Below are positions 10,456-20,621 of a stretch of DNA of 58,825 nt, in pieces. Source of the stretch: an uncultured cyanobacterium (GTDB lineage: Bacteria > Cyanobacteriota > Cyanobacteriia > Thermostichales > Thermostichaceae). Position numbers and translations under genes: made by a program. The stretch spans positions 1 through 58,825 of the forward strand of contig CALFBB010000015.1 of assembly GCA_937944885.1 (NCBI GenBank), in the 5' to 3' direction. The notes beneath the pieces were generated by a model that worked only from the letters and a program-made list of their open reading frames with translations, did no database searches and was not told the origin of the DNA. How positions within the stretch are numbered: the stretch's first letter is position 1; the number at the start of each line of letters is the position of its first letter.

Positions 10456-11007
10456 CTAGCGACGGAAACCGAGTTGGCCAGTCAGAGGCCGACGACGCTG
10501 GCGGCGCCTGTGCCAGCGTTGCCAACGGGAGACCATCCAATCGCTGAGGCTGTGGTTCATGGCTCCTAGTTCCAACCCCACAGCCACCCAAAACAGCAGC
10601 TCCCCATGCACTTGCAACAGTTGCCAAAGATCGCTGCGCCACACCCAGGGTTGCCACAGCCACCAGCCCCAGAGGGATCCCAGCCAAGCCCATAGCAGAC
10701 CACCCCCCCCTATCCACAGGCTCAAGTACAACACCCGCACCAGCGTACCCACGATCGGCCCATGTGACCAAAAGGAGCGATGGCGCATCCACTTACGGTA
10801 GGGCAACCAAATCCAGCGCAAGAACAGCCAGCGCTGGTACTGTCGAGAATAGGTATCCAAATCCCCGGAAAACATCAGGCCGCTGAACAGGTAAGCGGAT
10901 CCCACAGCTAAAGCAACGGTGGTGCTGCTGCCCAGCAACCCTGCTGCCAAGGTAATGCTTGGGGCCGTCCAGAGGATAATACGGTCATGGGTGGATCCCA
11001 GGGGCAT
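10456..11007 (-). CDS. DUF2227 membrane protein (putative metal-binding)
   Basis: 183-aa integral membrane protein. The His/Asp-rich signature of DUF2227 is present: GSTHDRI near residue 6, SGDLDTYSRQYQRW, IWLPYRKWMRHRSFWSHGPI, then several Trp-rich helices and an Arg-rich C-terminus (WQRWHRRRQRRRPL). The conserved H and D residues are why homologues are called metal-binding; no reaction is established. I chose ATG at 11007 (MPLGSTHDRI) over the frame start at 11058, because the DUF begins at the GxTHDRI motif. A 13-bp tandem duplication lies just upstream at 11013-11038. Confidence 0.85.
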   Translation of the reverse strand: MPLGSTHDRIILWTAPSITLAAGLLGSSTTVALAVGSAYLFSGLMFSGDLDTYSRQYQRWLFLRWIWLPYRKWMRHRSFWSHGPIVGTLVRVLYLSLWIGGGGLLWAWLGSLWGWWLWQPWVWRSDLWQLLQVHGELLFWVAVGLELGAMNHSLSDWMVSRWQRWHRRRQRRRPLTGQLGFRR

Positions 11008-11012
11008 AGAAC

Positions 11013-11038
11013 CATAGAGGTGCAACATAGAGGTGCAA
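11013..11038. repeat. tandem 13-mer upstream of DUF2227 gene
   Basis: CATAGAGGTGCAA occurs twice head to tail (11013-11025, 11026-11038) immediately before the chosen ATG of the DUF2227 gene on the minus strand, so it duplicates part of its leader. Confidence 0.9.
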
Positions 11039-11162
11039 CTGGGCCTAAGTCTACCCACTCGACGGGGAGAAAGCTTGCCCTCACCCGGGATCCCCGATGG
11101 GAAAGCCGGAAGTAGCGCTACAGTCGAGTTCTTAGGAGAGTTTTCCGGATCCTTGTCCTGCC

Positions 11163-13034
11163 ATGACTACGCCTCTGATCCAAAATCGCGACCTTCTGGA
11201 AAACCGTCTCAAAGAGCTCCCTGCCGAACCTGGAGTGTATTTAATGCGGGATGCCACGGATCAGATTCTCTATGTCGGCAAGTCAAAAAAATTGCGTTCT
11301 CGTGTGCGATCCTACTTCCGCTTCACCGGCGACTTGTCACCTCGCATTCAGCGCATGGTGATGCAGGTTTGTGAGATTGAATTTATTGTTACCGACAATG
11401 AAAGTGAGGCTCTAGCCTTAGAAGATAATCTCATCAAAACTTACCAGCCCCCCTACAATATTCTCCTCAAGGATGATAAAAAATATCCCTATTTGTGTAT
11501 TACTTGGTCTAATCCTTACCCTCATCTCTACATCACCCGTCACCGTCGCCTTAATCAAAATCAAGACAAGTACTATGGCCCCTATACAGATGTGGGGTTA
11601 CTGCGCTACACCCTTGGCTTAGTCAAACGTATCTTCCCATTGCGTCAACGGCCTAAACCTCTCTACAAAGATCGCACCTGTCTTAACTACGATATCGGTC
11701 GCTGCCCGGGAGTCTGCCAAGGCTTGATCAGCCCAGAGGAGTATCGCAAAACTCTATCCCAAGTGGCCATGATCTTTCAGGGACAAACCGATGAGTTGAT
11801 CAAAGACTTGGAGCAGAAAATGGCCCAGGCAGCAGAACAAGAAAACTACGAAGCTGCCGCCCGCTTCCGAGATCAAATTCGCGGCCTTCAACAGCTGGGG
11901 GAATCCCAGAAAGTTTCTTTGCCCAACTCTAGCGTCAGCCGCGATGCCTTAGCCTTGGCTATGAATGACTCCCGTGCTTGTATTCAACTATTTCAGGTGC
12001 GGGCCGGCAAATTGGTCGGGCGACTGGGGTTTGTTGCCGAAAATCAGGGAGATGATCCAGCTTTGATCTTACAACGGGTGTTGCAGGAACACTATCAACA
12101 TTGTGATCCGGTCGAGATCCCGTCAGAGATTTTGACTCAGTATGAGTTGCCAGAGAGTGACTTTTTGGAGGCTTGGTTGAGCCAGAAAAAAGGGCGTAAA
12201 GTCAGCCTGATTGCGCCACAGCGGCAGAGTAAAGCCGAATTGATTGAGTTGGTAGAACGCAACGCCGAGCTAGAACTAACCCGTACCCAGCGCTTGGCAG
12301 ATCGGGATGCTGCTGCCTTGGAGCGCTTGGCAGAAATCCTGGATTTGCCAGAAGCACCGCGACGGTTGGAGGCCTACGATATTTCCCACATTCAGGGATC
12401 CGATGCCGTGGGCAGTCAGGTGGTCTTTATCGATGGGCTGCCCGCCAAGCAACACTACCGCCGCTACAAAATCCGCCATCCGGAGGTGCGTCCCGGCCAT
12501 TCTGATGATTTTGCCAGCCATGCAGAGGTGGCCCGTCGCCGCTTCAGCAAAATGACCCCCCAGGATCAACCGGATCTGGTGCTGATCGATGGGGGGAAGG
12601 GACAACTCTCGGCAGTCATGGCCGTGCTGACAGAGCTGGGTTTGGATCATCTACCGGTGATCGGGTTAGCCAAGCGGGAGGAGGAGATTTTCTTGCCAGG
12701 GGATCCCAGCCCCATCCGTCTGGATGCCCAGGATCCGGCCCGGTTGTTGTTGCAACGCCTGCGGGATGAGGCCCACCGCTTTGCCATCACCTTTCATCGC
12801 CAGCAGCGGAAGATGCGTCAACAGGCCTCCACCCTAGATGAAATCCCCGGCTTGGGTAAGCATCGGCAAAAGCTGTTGCTGGAGGAGTTTCGCTCCATTG
12901 CCCGCATTCAGATGGCTTCGGTAGAGCAGCTGGCTCAGGTACCCGGCATTGGCCCGAAGATCGCCCGGCAGATTTACCTCTACTTTCACCCCGATGCCCA
13001 AGCCGAATCCCTAGAGACAGTGCAGGTGGGGTAA
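11163..13034 (+). CDS. uvrC: excinuclease ABC subunit C
   Basis: 623-aa UvrC, the dual-incision nuclease of nucleotide excision repair. Domains in order: GIY-YIG nuclease (GVYLMRD at 24-30, [14 protein letters not shown] at 35-48), Cys-containing linker, UVR UvrB-binding motif (about 205-245), the RNase-H-like nuclease core ([21 protein letters not shown] and the [11 protein letters not shown] strand), and the C-terminal helix-hairpin-helix pair ([35 protein letters not shown]). Complete and of normal length. Divergent from the DUF2227 gene. Confidence 0.98.
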   Translation: MTTPLIQNRDLLENRLKELPAEPGVYLMRDATDQILYVGKSKKLRSRVRSYFRFTGDLSPRIQRMVMQVCEIEFIVTDNESEALALEDNLIKTYQPPYNILLKDDKKYPYLCITWSNPYPHLYITRHRRLNQNQDKYYGPYTDVGLLRYTLGLVKRIFPLRQRPKPLYKDRTCLNYDIGRCPGVCQGLISPEEYRKTLSQVAMIFQGQTDELIKDLEQKMAQAAEQENYEAAARFRDQIRGLQQLGESQKVSLPNSSVSRDALALAMNDSRACIQLFQVRAGKLVGRLGFVAENQGDDPALILQRVLQEHYQHCDPVEIPSEILTQYELPESDFLEAWLSQKKGRKVSLIAPQRQSKAELIELVERNAELELTRTQRLADRDAAALERLAEILDLPEAPRRLEAYDISHIQGSDAVGSQVVFIDGLPAKQHYRRYKIRHPEVRPGHSDDFASHAEVARRRFSKMTPQDQPDLVLIDGGKGQLSAVMAVLTELGLDHLPVIGLAKREEEIFLPGDPSPIRLDAQDPARLLLQRLRDEAHRFAITFHRQQRKMRQQASTLDEIPGLGKHRQKLLLEEFRSIARIQMASVEQLAQVPGIGPKIARQIYLYFHPDAQAESLETVQVG

Positions 13035-13603
13035 GTCAATAGCCGGCAACCGGCACAGTCATGGCTGTAAATGGGGGTTAGCCTAAGGATGGAGATCAAA
13101 GTAGACAAAATATCTTCAAAAACCACTACAAAATTCATCATCTGCACAATATCCATTCCGCAAATTGTCTGTACCCATCTCTCTTTCCCCCTCTAGAGTG
13201 AGGAGAGATTGAGTCATTTGGCAAGTGCAGCACATAGGTACTCCGTTTGTAGGAAGTCAGTCTGAAGAGATGAAGGGATCAAGTCACCAAGAGGATCCTG
13301 ACCTTTTTCAAGATCAACACCTGCGGAACTCTCTTTCCTCAGCTGGAAAAGGCGTCCATCCTCCCTCTGCTGTTCTTTGCTTAGCTACAAGTTTGATGTT
13401 ACCGCTATTCTTTCTCTGTCCAATCCCCTCAGGCGGGATTCCAAACCCGTTCACACCTGACTGGGTAACACCCATATATGCCTAAGAGCATCTCTCAGTT
13501 GGGCAATTCAAGGATAAACCTGTAATCTAGAGAACATTGCTCAGGATGAAAATAATACATACTGTTCAAAGGGTGATTCTTTCTCAACACCCCAACGCCG
13601 CCG
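13035..13603. other. intergenic region, no gene recognised
   Basis: 569 bases between uvrC and the PAS-kinase gene. A frame at 13225-13485 (86 codons) is open but has neither a Shine-Dalgarno site nor family features, so I do not call it. The segment is AT-richer than its neighbours and lacks a clear terminator. It presumably holds the promoter of the kinase gene. Confidence 0.6.
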
Positions 13604-16600
13604 ATGAAAACACAGGCAATCCTGATGCAGACTGGGTTCGATGCTCTTCTAGAAAACGCCCCCATCGGGGTTTTCCGTATGGATCTGGAGGGACGATGTT
13701 TATTTGCTAACTCCAAGCTGGCGGAGATCTACGGCTACACTTCGGAGGAGCAACTGCGGCAGCACCTATCCGACTTTGGCCACTTTCTCTATGCCGAGGG
13801 TCTTGGTCGTCGTCAATTTTTCCAGGATCTACTGCAGGACAAAACAGGTAACGGCGGAGCCCCGCAAGAGTTTGCTCTCCGTACCCTCCCAGAGGTATGG
13901 GTGCGCGAACAGGTGTGGGTAGTACGAAATAGTATGGGGGATCCCGTTTATTTCGAAGGATACGTGCAGGATATCACGGCTCAAAAACAAACTGAGCAAG
14001 CCTTGAGTGCCATCCAACAACGCTACCAAAGCTTGATTTTGGCTATTCCTGAAGTCTTGGTTATCTTCAGTAAAGAGGGTGAGTATGTAGAGCTGACCTA
14101 TTCATCGGAAAATGCCGACTTTACCTCGGTTCCGGTGCAAGATTTTCAAGGTCAATTCGTACGGGATTTGCTGACAGCAGAAGTTGCCGATGCTGTGCAA
14201 AGGCTAATGACTTCCTGCCTAGTCAGTGGATCCCGGCAAACGCTGGAGTACCCTGTTACAACCCGCAATGGAGAACTGTGCCACCGAGAAATCTGTGTGG
14301 TTCCTTGCGGATCAGATCATGTTTTGGGTTTAATTCGAGATATTACCCAGCGCAAACAGACGGAGCTGGCGCTCTTGGAAAGTCAACAGCAGCTCTGGGG
14401 CATTGTGGAATCCTGTAACCTAGGTATTTCCTTAGTGCCTCTGGAAGCAGAAGCCAAACCCCATGGCATGAACTCAGCCCTTGGTAAGATTACCGGATAC
14501 TCTGCGGAAGAGTTGAGCAGTTTACCTTTGGAGAACTGTATTCCTGACTCAGCTGATGTCCAGACTCTGAAACAATTTTGGCAAGAATTGGTCAAGGGGC
14601 AGCGTGGCTACTATGATTTAGAGCATCGTTATATCCGCAAAGATGGCCAAATCATCTGGGTCAAGTCTCAGGTGTATGTGGTTAAAGATGATAACCAAAA
14701 CCCTCTATTTGCTGTCTCCTTCATCGATAACATCAGTGATCGCAAGCAAGTGAAAGCTTTCCTGGAGGAAACCAGACATCAACTAGAAGGCATCTTCAAC
14801 CTCTGTGGGCAGGGGATTGCCCTCATGAGTTTTACTCCCAAACCTCAGTGCTTCAGTCTCAACCCGGCCATGATGGAAATCACAGGGTATAGCAAGGAGG
14901 ATTGGCTGAATCTCAGTATTCAAGATCTCATCCCCCACCCTGAAGATCGAGAACGCAGTGAAATGCTCTGGTATGACCTCATTGCCGGGCACATCAACAA
15001 CTGTGAATATGATGGCATTATCCAACGCAAAGATGGCCAGGAGATCTGGACTCACTGGCAACTTTCAGCAGTGCGATCTGAGCAGGGGAATCCTCTATTT
15101 ATCTTGGTTTTTGTAGAGAATGTTTCTGAGCAGAAGAAAACTGAAAAACAGCTACGAGAAAGTCTGGCTGACTTAGCTTATAGCGAAGCTCGGTACCGCA
15201 CTCTTTACGAAGCTATTCCAGATATGATTTTGCAGGTGAATCGAGAGGGACTGATCCTCTCGTACAAGCCTCCTCGAGACTTCACCCCCTGCTACCCTGA
15301 CGATCACTATCTCAACCGATACATTCGGGATCTTCTTCCCGAACATTGGACAACCTATTTTGCCCACCCATTGGAGCAAGCCTTTCAAACAGGGCAGATT
15401 CAGTTGGTAGAGTATCCCTCTCCTACAACTGCCACTGTTGCTGGCGAAGGGCAACGGGAATATCGTGAGGCACGTTTGCTACCCTTTGGGCTGGACGATG
15501 CCATGGTATTGGTGCGGGATATCACCCTACGCAAGCGTTTGGAACAGGTGCAACAAGCCCGTGAAGCCGAGTTGCAGACTCTGGTGCAGCAGCGTACACA
15601 GGAACTAGAGCGCAGTCTGGAGTTTGAATCGATTCTGCGTCGGCTCACCTATCAAATCCGCGAAACTTTAGATGAGCGCACCATTCTACAGACAGTAGTG
15701 CAAGAACTAGGAGCTTTCTTGGGTGTGATCTTTTGTGATATTGGCCTTTACGATAGTCCTAGAACTCACTCCCGGATCAGTTACGAATATACGACGCTGC
15801 CTATCTGTGGAATTGGGGATCGAGTTGATATAGAAGACTTCCCCTTTATCTACGAGCAGTTGTGGCGAGGTTGGTGTTTTCAGATATGTGATTTGGATCG
15901 CTCCAGGAATCCCGCATACTCTCCTCCTTATCTGACAAAGCTAGCCTGCCCGATTATTGATGATCAAGGGATTATTGGGGATCTGTGGTTGGCGCGGGAT
16001 CCCTTTGAGAGTTTTAACGAATGGGAAATCAATTTAGTACAGCAAATGGCAGCTCAGTGTGCTATTGCTATCCGTCAGGCTCGACTCTATGTAAGTAGCC
16101 AAGCTCAGCTAGCTAAGCTGAAAAAACTATATCAAATTAAGGATAAGTTCTTGAATACAGTGCTCCACAAACTAAGAACTTCTCTTGCCAATATCAACCT
16201 TTCAATTCACATGTTAAAGCTCACTGCTCAAGCTGCTGCTTTAGAGCCAAGGCAGAATCATTATATTCAGGTTTTAGAACAGGAGTGTGAATGCGGGATT
16301 TCTCTCATCAATGATTTTCTGGATCTACAGAAACTGGACAATAATACCAGTTCTCATCAAGAGCGACTGTATTTACCCACGTTCCTAAACCCACTCATCC
16401 AGTGGTTTCAGTCACAGATTCAAGACTGTAAGCAAACGCTGCGCCTTCACTGGGATCCCCACCTGCCCTTCTTGCAAACGGATGCGCACCTGCTAGAACG
16501 AGTGGTGCGCGAGCTTTTCACCCATGCCAGCAAATTCACCCCAGTTGGAGGAGAAATTCTTCTAGAAGCTCTGGCTTTGAGTTTCGATGAATTGCAATTG

Positions 16601-16825
16601 AAACTGACCTGCACTGGAGTTGAAGTTCCAATGGAGCAGCAGGAACCTGTCTTGGAGGGCTTTTATCTTATTCCCCAGTCGGATCCCTGGCAACAGGATA
16701 GAACAACCCTAGGGTTAGCCCTAGCCACAGATCTAGCTGACCACTTGGGGGGGAGTTTGCAGGTGGAAAGCACTGCTCATCGAACCACCTATATCCTTCG
16801 CCTACCTGCAGGTGGATCCCGTTGA
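13604..16825 (+). CDS. multi-PAS/GAF sensor histidine-kinase-like protein with degenerate catalytic domain
   Basis: 1073-aa cytoplasmic sensor; no transmembrane segment seen. Order: PAS1 (about 6-120), PAS2 (about 145-255), PAS3 (about 260-385), PAS4 (about 390-515), PAS5 (about 528-645), a coiled linker, a GAF domain (about 660-830, starting SILRRLTYQIRETLDERT), then a kinase core. The H-box is LHKLRTS with His855, where a Pro is usual after R-T. In the ATPase part the N-box reads ELFTHASKFTP, with His974 at the usual Asn, and the D-x-G-x-G box is C-T-G-V-E. The G2-like GLALATDLADHLGG and final strand persist. Signal input looks intact, but ATP/Mg binding is doubtful, so it may be a pseudokinase scaffold. 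The ligand is unknown and no response regulator is adjacent. Confidence 0.85.
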   Translation: MKTQAILMQTGFDALLENAPIGVFRMDLEGRCLFANSKLAEIYGYTSEEQLRQHLSDFGHFLYAEGLGRRQFFQDLLQDKTGNGGAPQEFALRTLPEVWVREQVWVVRNSMGDPVYFEGYVQDITAQKQTEQALSAIQQRYQSLILAIPEVLVIFSKEGEYVELTYSSENADFTSVPVQDFQGQFVRDLLTAEVADAVQRLMTSCLVSGSRQTLEYPVTTRNGELCHREICVVPCGSDHVLGLIRDITQRKQTELALLESQQQLWGIVESCNLGISLVPLEAEAKPHGMNSALGKITGYSAEELSSLPLENCIPDSADVQTLKQFWQELVKGQRGYYDLEHRYIRKDGQIIWVKSQVYVVKDDNQNPLFAVSFIDNISDRKQVKAFLEETRHQLEGIFNLCGQGIALMSFTPKPQCFSLNPAMMEITGYSKEDWLNLSIQDLIPHPEDRERSEMLWYDLIAGHINNCEYDGIIQRKDGQEIWTHWQLSAVRSEQGNPLFILVFVENVSEQKKTEKQLRESLADLAYSEARYRTLYEAIPDMILQVNREGLILSYKPPRDFTPCYPDDHYLNRYIRDLLPEHWTTYFAHPLEQAFQTGQIQLVEYPSPTTATVAGEGQREYREARLLPFGLDDAMVLVRDITLRKRLEQVQQAREAELQTLVQQRTQELERSLEFESILRRLTYQIRETLDERTILQTVVQELGAFLGVIFCDIGLYDSPRTHSRISYEYTTLPICGIGDRVDIEDFPFIYEQLWRGWCFQICDLDRSRNPAYSPPYLTKLACPIIDDQGIIGDLWLARDPFESFNEWEINLVQQMAAQCAIAIRQARLYVSSQAQLAKLKKLYQIKDKFLNTVLHKLRTSLANINLSIHMLKLTAQAAALEPRQNHYIQVLEQECECGISLINDFLDLQKLDNNTSSHQERLYLPTFLNPLIQWFQSQIQDCKQTLRLHWDPHLPFLQTDAHLLERVVRELFTHASKFTPVGGEILLEALALSFDELQLKLTCTGVEVPMEQQEPVLEGFYLIPQSDPWQQDRTTLGLALATDLADHLGGSLQVESTAHRTTYILRLPAGGSR

Positions 16826-16934
16826 TGATCCGGCTGGGGTCACTGATGGTGAAATCTAAGATCCGCTTATTATATTACTATTTATTATTAAGTGCCCACC
16901 CTCTGGGTAGGAACGTGGGCGTGAGGGGGGCAGG

Positions 16935-18605
16935 GTGAAGGTAGCACTGTTGCAACTGAACTACACCGTTGGGGATTTGAGCGGGAATGCCGAGTGTATC
17001 CGGCAGGCAGTAGAGAAGGTAGCAGCAGCAGGGGCAGAGTTGGCCGTCACTTCTGAGTTGGCGCTGCTGGGGTATCCCCCACGCGATTTGTTGCTTTACC
17101 CTGCTTTCATTCGCAAAGCTGAGCAAGTTTTGGAGCAGTTGGCCCAACAATTGGCCGACAGCATTCCAGTGGTAGTGGGATCCGTACTGCGCAACCCGAC
17201 TTTTGCAGGCCGCCCCCTCTTCAATGCGGCGGCTTGGCTAGAACAGGGGCAGGTTCGCCATTGGTTTCAAAAATCCCTGCTGCCCACCTACGATGTATTT
17301 GATGAGGATCGCTATTTTGAGCCGGGATCCCAATCCCAACCGATTCACTACCGTGGATACCGATTCGGTTTCACCATTTGCGAGGATGTGTGGAACGACC
17401 GCGACTTTTGGCAACACCGCCGCTATCACCGGGATCCGGTGGAACAGATGGCCCAAGCGGGTGCTGATCTGTTGATGAATCTTTCTGCTTCCCCGTTTAG
17501 TTTGGGCAAACAAAGGCTGCGGGTAGAAATGCTGGGATCCTTGGCGCGTAAGCACCGTTTGCCGATCCTTTACGTGAACCAAGTGGGAGGAAATGACGAT
17601 TTGATTTTTGATGGGGCCAGTTGTGCCTTGGATAGCACCGGTCGGGTGGTGGCCCAGGCGGCAGCCTTTCAGCCGGATCATCTCCTCCTGGATTTACGTG
17701 AACTCACCTCCTCTCAGGGATCCCCACCCGTAGCCAGCGGATCCCGTTGGCCCACAGAGCCAGAGGCTGAACTCTACCAAGCCCTGGTGCTGGGTACCCG
17801 CGATTACGTGAGCAAATGTGGCTTTCGGGAGGTGCTGCTGGGTTTATCCGGTGGGATCGACTCCGCTGTCACTGCTGTCATTGCCACCGATGCCCTAGGG
17901 CCAGAACGCGTGCTGGGGGTACTGATGCCTTCCCCCTATTCCAGCGCCGGCAGCCTAGAAGATGCCTATCAACTGGCCCAAAACTTGGGGATCTCCACCC
18001 TGAAGTTGCCCATTCAACCGGTGATGGAGAGTTACCACCACCTATTGGCCCAGCCCTTTGCCGGTTTACCGGCAGACATTACCGAAGAAAACCTGCAATC
18101 CCGCATCCGCGGCACAACCCTAATGGCTTTGTCCAATAAGTTTAAGCGGCTCCTGCTGACCACCGGCAACAAATCAGAGCTGGCAGTAGGTTACTGCACC
18201 ATCTACGGCGATATGTCCGGTGGGTTGGCGGTGATTTCTGATGTACCCAAAACCTGGGTCTATCGGCTGGCCCGCTGGATTAACCGGCAGCAGCAGCGGA
18301 TCCCGCCCTCCACTCTCAGCAAACCCCCTTCCGCAGAGTTGAAACCAGGGCAACAGGATAGCGACAGCCTCCCCCCCTACGACATTTTGGACGAGATCCT
18401 GCACAAACACATCGAACAGCACCAATCGGGCTCAGAGTTGGTGGCGCAAGGGTATGATCCCGAAACCGTACAGCAGGTTTTGAGGTTGGTAGAAACTGCC
18501 GAGTTCAAACGGCACCAGGCTGCCCCTGGCCTACGAGTGACGGATCGGGCCTTTGGTACCGGCTGGCGTATGCCGATTGCCAAGCGCAGTGAGGGAATTT
18601 GTTGA
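16935..18605 (+). CDS. nadE: glutamine-dependent NAD+ synthetase
   Basis: 556-aa two-domain enzyme making NAD+ from deamido-NAD+ with glutamine as the nitrogen donor. The N-terminal nitrilase-type glutaminase (residues 1 to about 260) shows TSELALLGYPPRDLL, the Lys-containing WFQKSLLPTYDVFDE and the Cys-containing FTICEDVWNDRDFW. The C-terminal synthetase shows the PP-loop GLSGGIDSAV, LMPSPYSS, QSRIRGTTLMALSN and TTGNKSELAVGYCTIYGD. GTG start at 16935 after GAGGGGGG. With nadK at 0.9 kb, two NAD(P)-making genes occur in the window, though not linked in one operon. Confidence 0.97.
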   Translation: MKVALLQLNYTVGDLSGNAECIRQAVEKVAAAGAELAVTSELALLGYPPRDLLLYPAFIRKAEQVLEQLAQQLADSIPVVVGSVLRNPTFAGRPLFNAAAWLEQGQVRHWFQKSLLPTYDVFDEDRYFEPGSQSQPIHYRGYRFGFTICEDVWNDRDFWQHRRYHRDPVEQMAQAGADLLMNLSASPFSLGKQRLRVEMLGSLARKHRLPILYVNQVGGNDDLIFDGASCALDSTGRVVAQAAAFQPDHLLLDLRELTSSQGSPPVASGSRWPTEPEAELYQALVLGTRDYVSKCGFREVLLGLSGGIDSAVTAVIATDALGPERVLGVLMPSPYSSAGSLEDAYQLAQNLGISTLKLPIQPVMESYHHLLAQPFAGLPADITEENLQSRIRGTTLMALSNKFKRLLLTTGNKSELAVGYCTIYGDMSGGLAVISDVPKTWVYRLARWINRQQQRIPPSTLSKPPSAELKPGQQDSDSLPPYDILDEILHKHIEQHQSGSELVAQGYDPETVQQVLRLVETAEFKRHQAAPGLRVTDRAFGTGWRMPIAKRSEGIC

Positions 18606-19002
18606 CATACTCCCACAGCTACAAGGCACAAGTTCTAGGTACTCTCGGAGAAAGCACACTGTTGATTAACCGCCGGCGGCACACATGGTACAGAGTATCG
18701 TGGTACAGAGTATCCAGAGAGTTGTAGCTCCTTTCCTCGCCGGCCACAACACTAGAGTTTGGGCAGTGTTTCTCGCCTTCTGCTGGTTGCTGTCAAAATC
18801 TTTTCAGCCCTGAGTTTCTCCATTACACTGACAACTGACCCAACTGACAACTGACCCAGCGCTCAGAAGGATGGGCGATTTCCCCGCTGCCTAAAAAGTT
18901 TGAGTCCACTGGCTCAGCTGTCGGAGCTTGGGTTCAGGCTTGTGTCAGTGGCAGCTTTTACCCAAGGCGGCGCAGAGAGAGCCCTTTCTCAGAATACTAT
19001 CT
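18606..19002. other. intergenic region with two separate tandem duplications
   Basis: 397 bases with no gene I can support. TGGTACAGAGTATC is repeated at 18686-18699 and 18701-18714 (15-base period). ACTGACAACTGACCCA is repeated perfectly at 18827-18842 and 18843-18858. The sequences of the two pairs are unrelated to each other. The promoter of the next gene should be here. Confidence 0.8.
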
Positions 19003-20466
19003 ATGGTTGACGCAGTTCCAGTCCAGCGCTACGACCTGTTTGTGCAGGCTTCACGACTTCTACAATGTTATCGGCAACTCACTCCTGAACTGCGTCCGGT
19101 AGGATTGGAGGTGGCTTTGGCCATCCAGTACCATCGTGCCCAATCCGGTTCACGTTGCCTCTTGCCTTGGGTAGGATCCCCCCATGGTTTACCCCTGCAA
19201 CAGGTGGCCCAAAGGATTTGCGATCCTTTTTATACGAAGAGCCATCCTTTGCTGCCCACATTGCCAGGAACAGGCGAGCCTTTGGTATGGCCCTTGTTTA
19301 ATCAATCGGAAAACGGCTTGGTGCGGCCCCTTGCTCCAAGTACAGCCGGCGGTAAACTGGCGGAGCGCCGCTGGCTCAAAGGCTGCAACAGCCAGGAGGG
19401 CATTGGCTGTCATGCCCTGGCGGCTCACCTTTGGCAAGATGAGCGATTTTTAGCCGAAGATCGAGATCTCTGTCCGTTCCGTCTTTACGATGGGCGTTAC
19501 CCCCTCAGTGTGGATCAAGGGCGGCAAACCTGTGGCTTCGACGATCACCCCTGTGGTTGGCAGCCAGGGCACCCGAAAATGTTGCAGGTGGTGGGTAAGG
19601 GCAAACAGGCAGAGATCCTGCTCCCGCAGTGGACAGATGCCATGTGGGCAATGCTGCTGCCGGCCCATCGCCCGCTGCCGGTGTATCCGCTGTTGGTGAT
19701 GCTTTACTTTGGTCAAGAAACCCTGCAAAAGGGGCGTAGCAGCGTGTCGCTGGAGCAATTTCGCCAGGATTTTCAGTTTAGTCCGGCCCAATTTCGTCTG
19801 TTGTTCGATGCTTGCCCTGAGCATCCCCTCAACCGCCACCTGCTTACCCGAGCAGCACAACCGGAAATGCACTGGGAATCCGCCCATCTATCACAGATGC
19901 CACCGCTTCTCCATCAACCGGCAGGGGGCAAAGTGGTTTTGGATCCGGATGAACCGCCCCAGTTTCGCAGCAGTGGGATTCCCCACAGCTCGGCGGTGGA
20001 CCCGATGATGGCAGAACGTCGCCGTCGCCGTCAGTTGGAGCGCAGTGAACGCCACAACCAGATTCTGCATCATTTCCGCCGCTGGTTTCGGCTGGCTGGT
20101 TTGGAGGTGCGGGAAGACCAGCACACCTTTGATTTTTTGGCTGTGGCGGAGGGGCATTTGCTGCTGGCAGAGGTAAAATTGTTGTACCACAAAGATGCTG
20201 CTGAAAGCCTACAAGAGGTGGTGGGACAGCTGCTCTACTATGAGCGTTTTGCCCTTACTCCCTGGATAGAACAGGGCTTTTCCGTCCAAAAAGCGGCTGT
20301 TTTCGATGCCCCTCCCCCCGATGCTTACATCAGCTTTCTTGCGAGTTTGGGCATTGCCACCTACTGGATCAACGAGCAGCAGATGATTGATGGGCCAGAG
20401 GAGTCTCTACGCCTGTTGCGACAAATGGAGGTGCGGGTACGGCCGGATCCCGAACTGGGAGATTAG
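19003..20466 (+). CDS. uncharacterised protein with C-terminal PD-(D/E)XK nuclease-like domain
   Basis: 487-aa protein. I do not recognise the N-terminal 300 residues; no signal peptide or membrane helix. The C-terminal part begins with an Arg-rich helix (AERRRRRQLERSERHNQ) and leads into QHTFDFLAVAEGHLLLAEVKLLYHKDAAESL and GQLLYYERF. The spacing Asp377...Glu390-x-Lys392 followed by a Gln/helix is the pattern of PD-(D/E)XK nucleases in the style of NO-VEIN/DUF3883 C-termini. I infer a stand-alone nuclease or a nuclease-fold DNA-binding protein. ATG at 19003 (MVDAVPVQRYDL) is more likely than 18928. It stands alone between nadE and an opposing FAD oxidase gene; no methylase or helicase neighbour. 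Confidence 0.7.
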   Translation: MVDAVPVQRYDLFVQASRLLQCYRQLTPELRPVGLEVALAIQYHRAQSGSRCLLPWVGSPHGLPLQQVAQRICDPFYTKSHPLLPTLPGTGEPLVWPLFNQSENGLVRPLAPSTAGGKLAERRWLKGCNSQEGIGCHALAAHLWQDERFLAEDRDLCPFRLYDGRYPLSVDQGRQTCGFDDHPCGWQPGHPKMLQVVGKGKQAEILLPQWTDAMWAMLLPAHRPLPVYPLLVMLYFGQETLQKGRSSVSLEQFRQDFQFSPAQFRLLFDACPEHPLNRHLLTRAAQPEMHWESAHLSQMPPLLHQPAGGKVVLDPDEPPQFRSSGIPHSSAVDPMMAERRRRRQLERSERHNQILHHFRRWFRLAGLEVREDQHTFDFLAVAEGHLLLAEVKLLYHKDAAESLQEVVGQLLYYERFALTPWIEQGFSVQKAAVFDAPPPDAYISFLASLGIATYWINEQQMIDGPEESLRLLRQMEVRVRPDPELGD

Positions 20467-20621
20467 AGCCACATCCCTGCCCTTCTTCTTTTTCCGCTTG
20501 TTGTGGGGAACAGGGCAACTCCTCAAGACGAGATCTTTGCTTTTGGGGAAATCGTTATCCAGTCCAGCCTTTGAAGGCGGCAATCGTAGTGCCTTCATAA
20601 GAAGGGTACTGACCGGTAAGG

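Noticed and set aside
13225-13485. 86-codon ORF downstream of uvrC
   Set aside because: No ribosome-binding site, no family pattern, and a composition like noncoding sequence read by chance.
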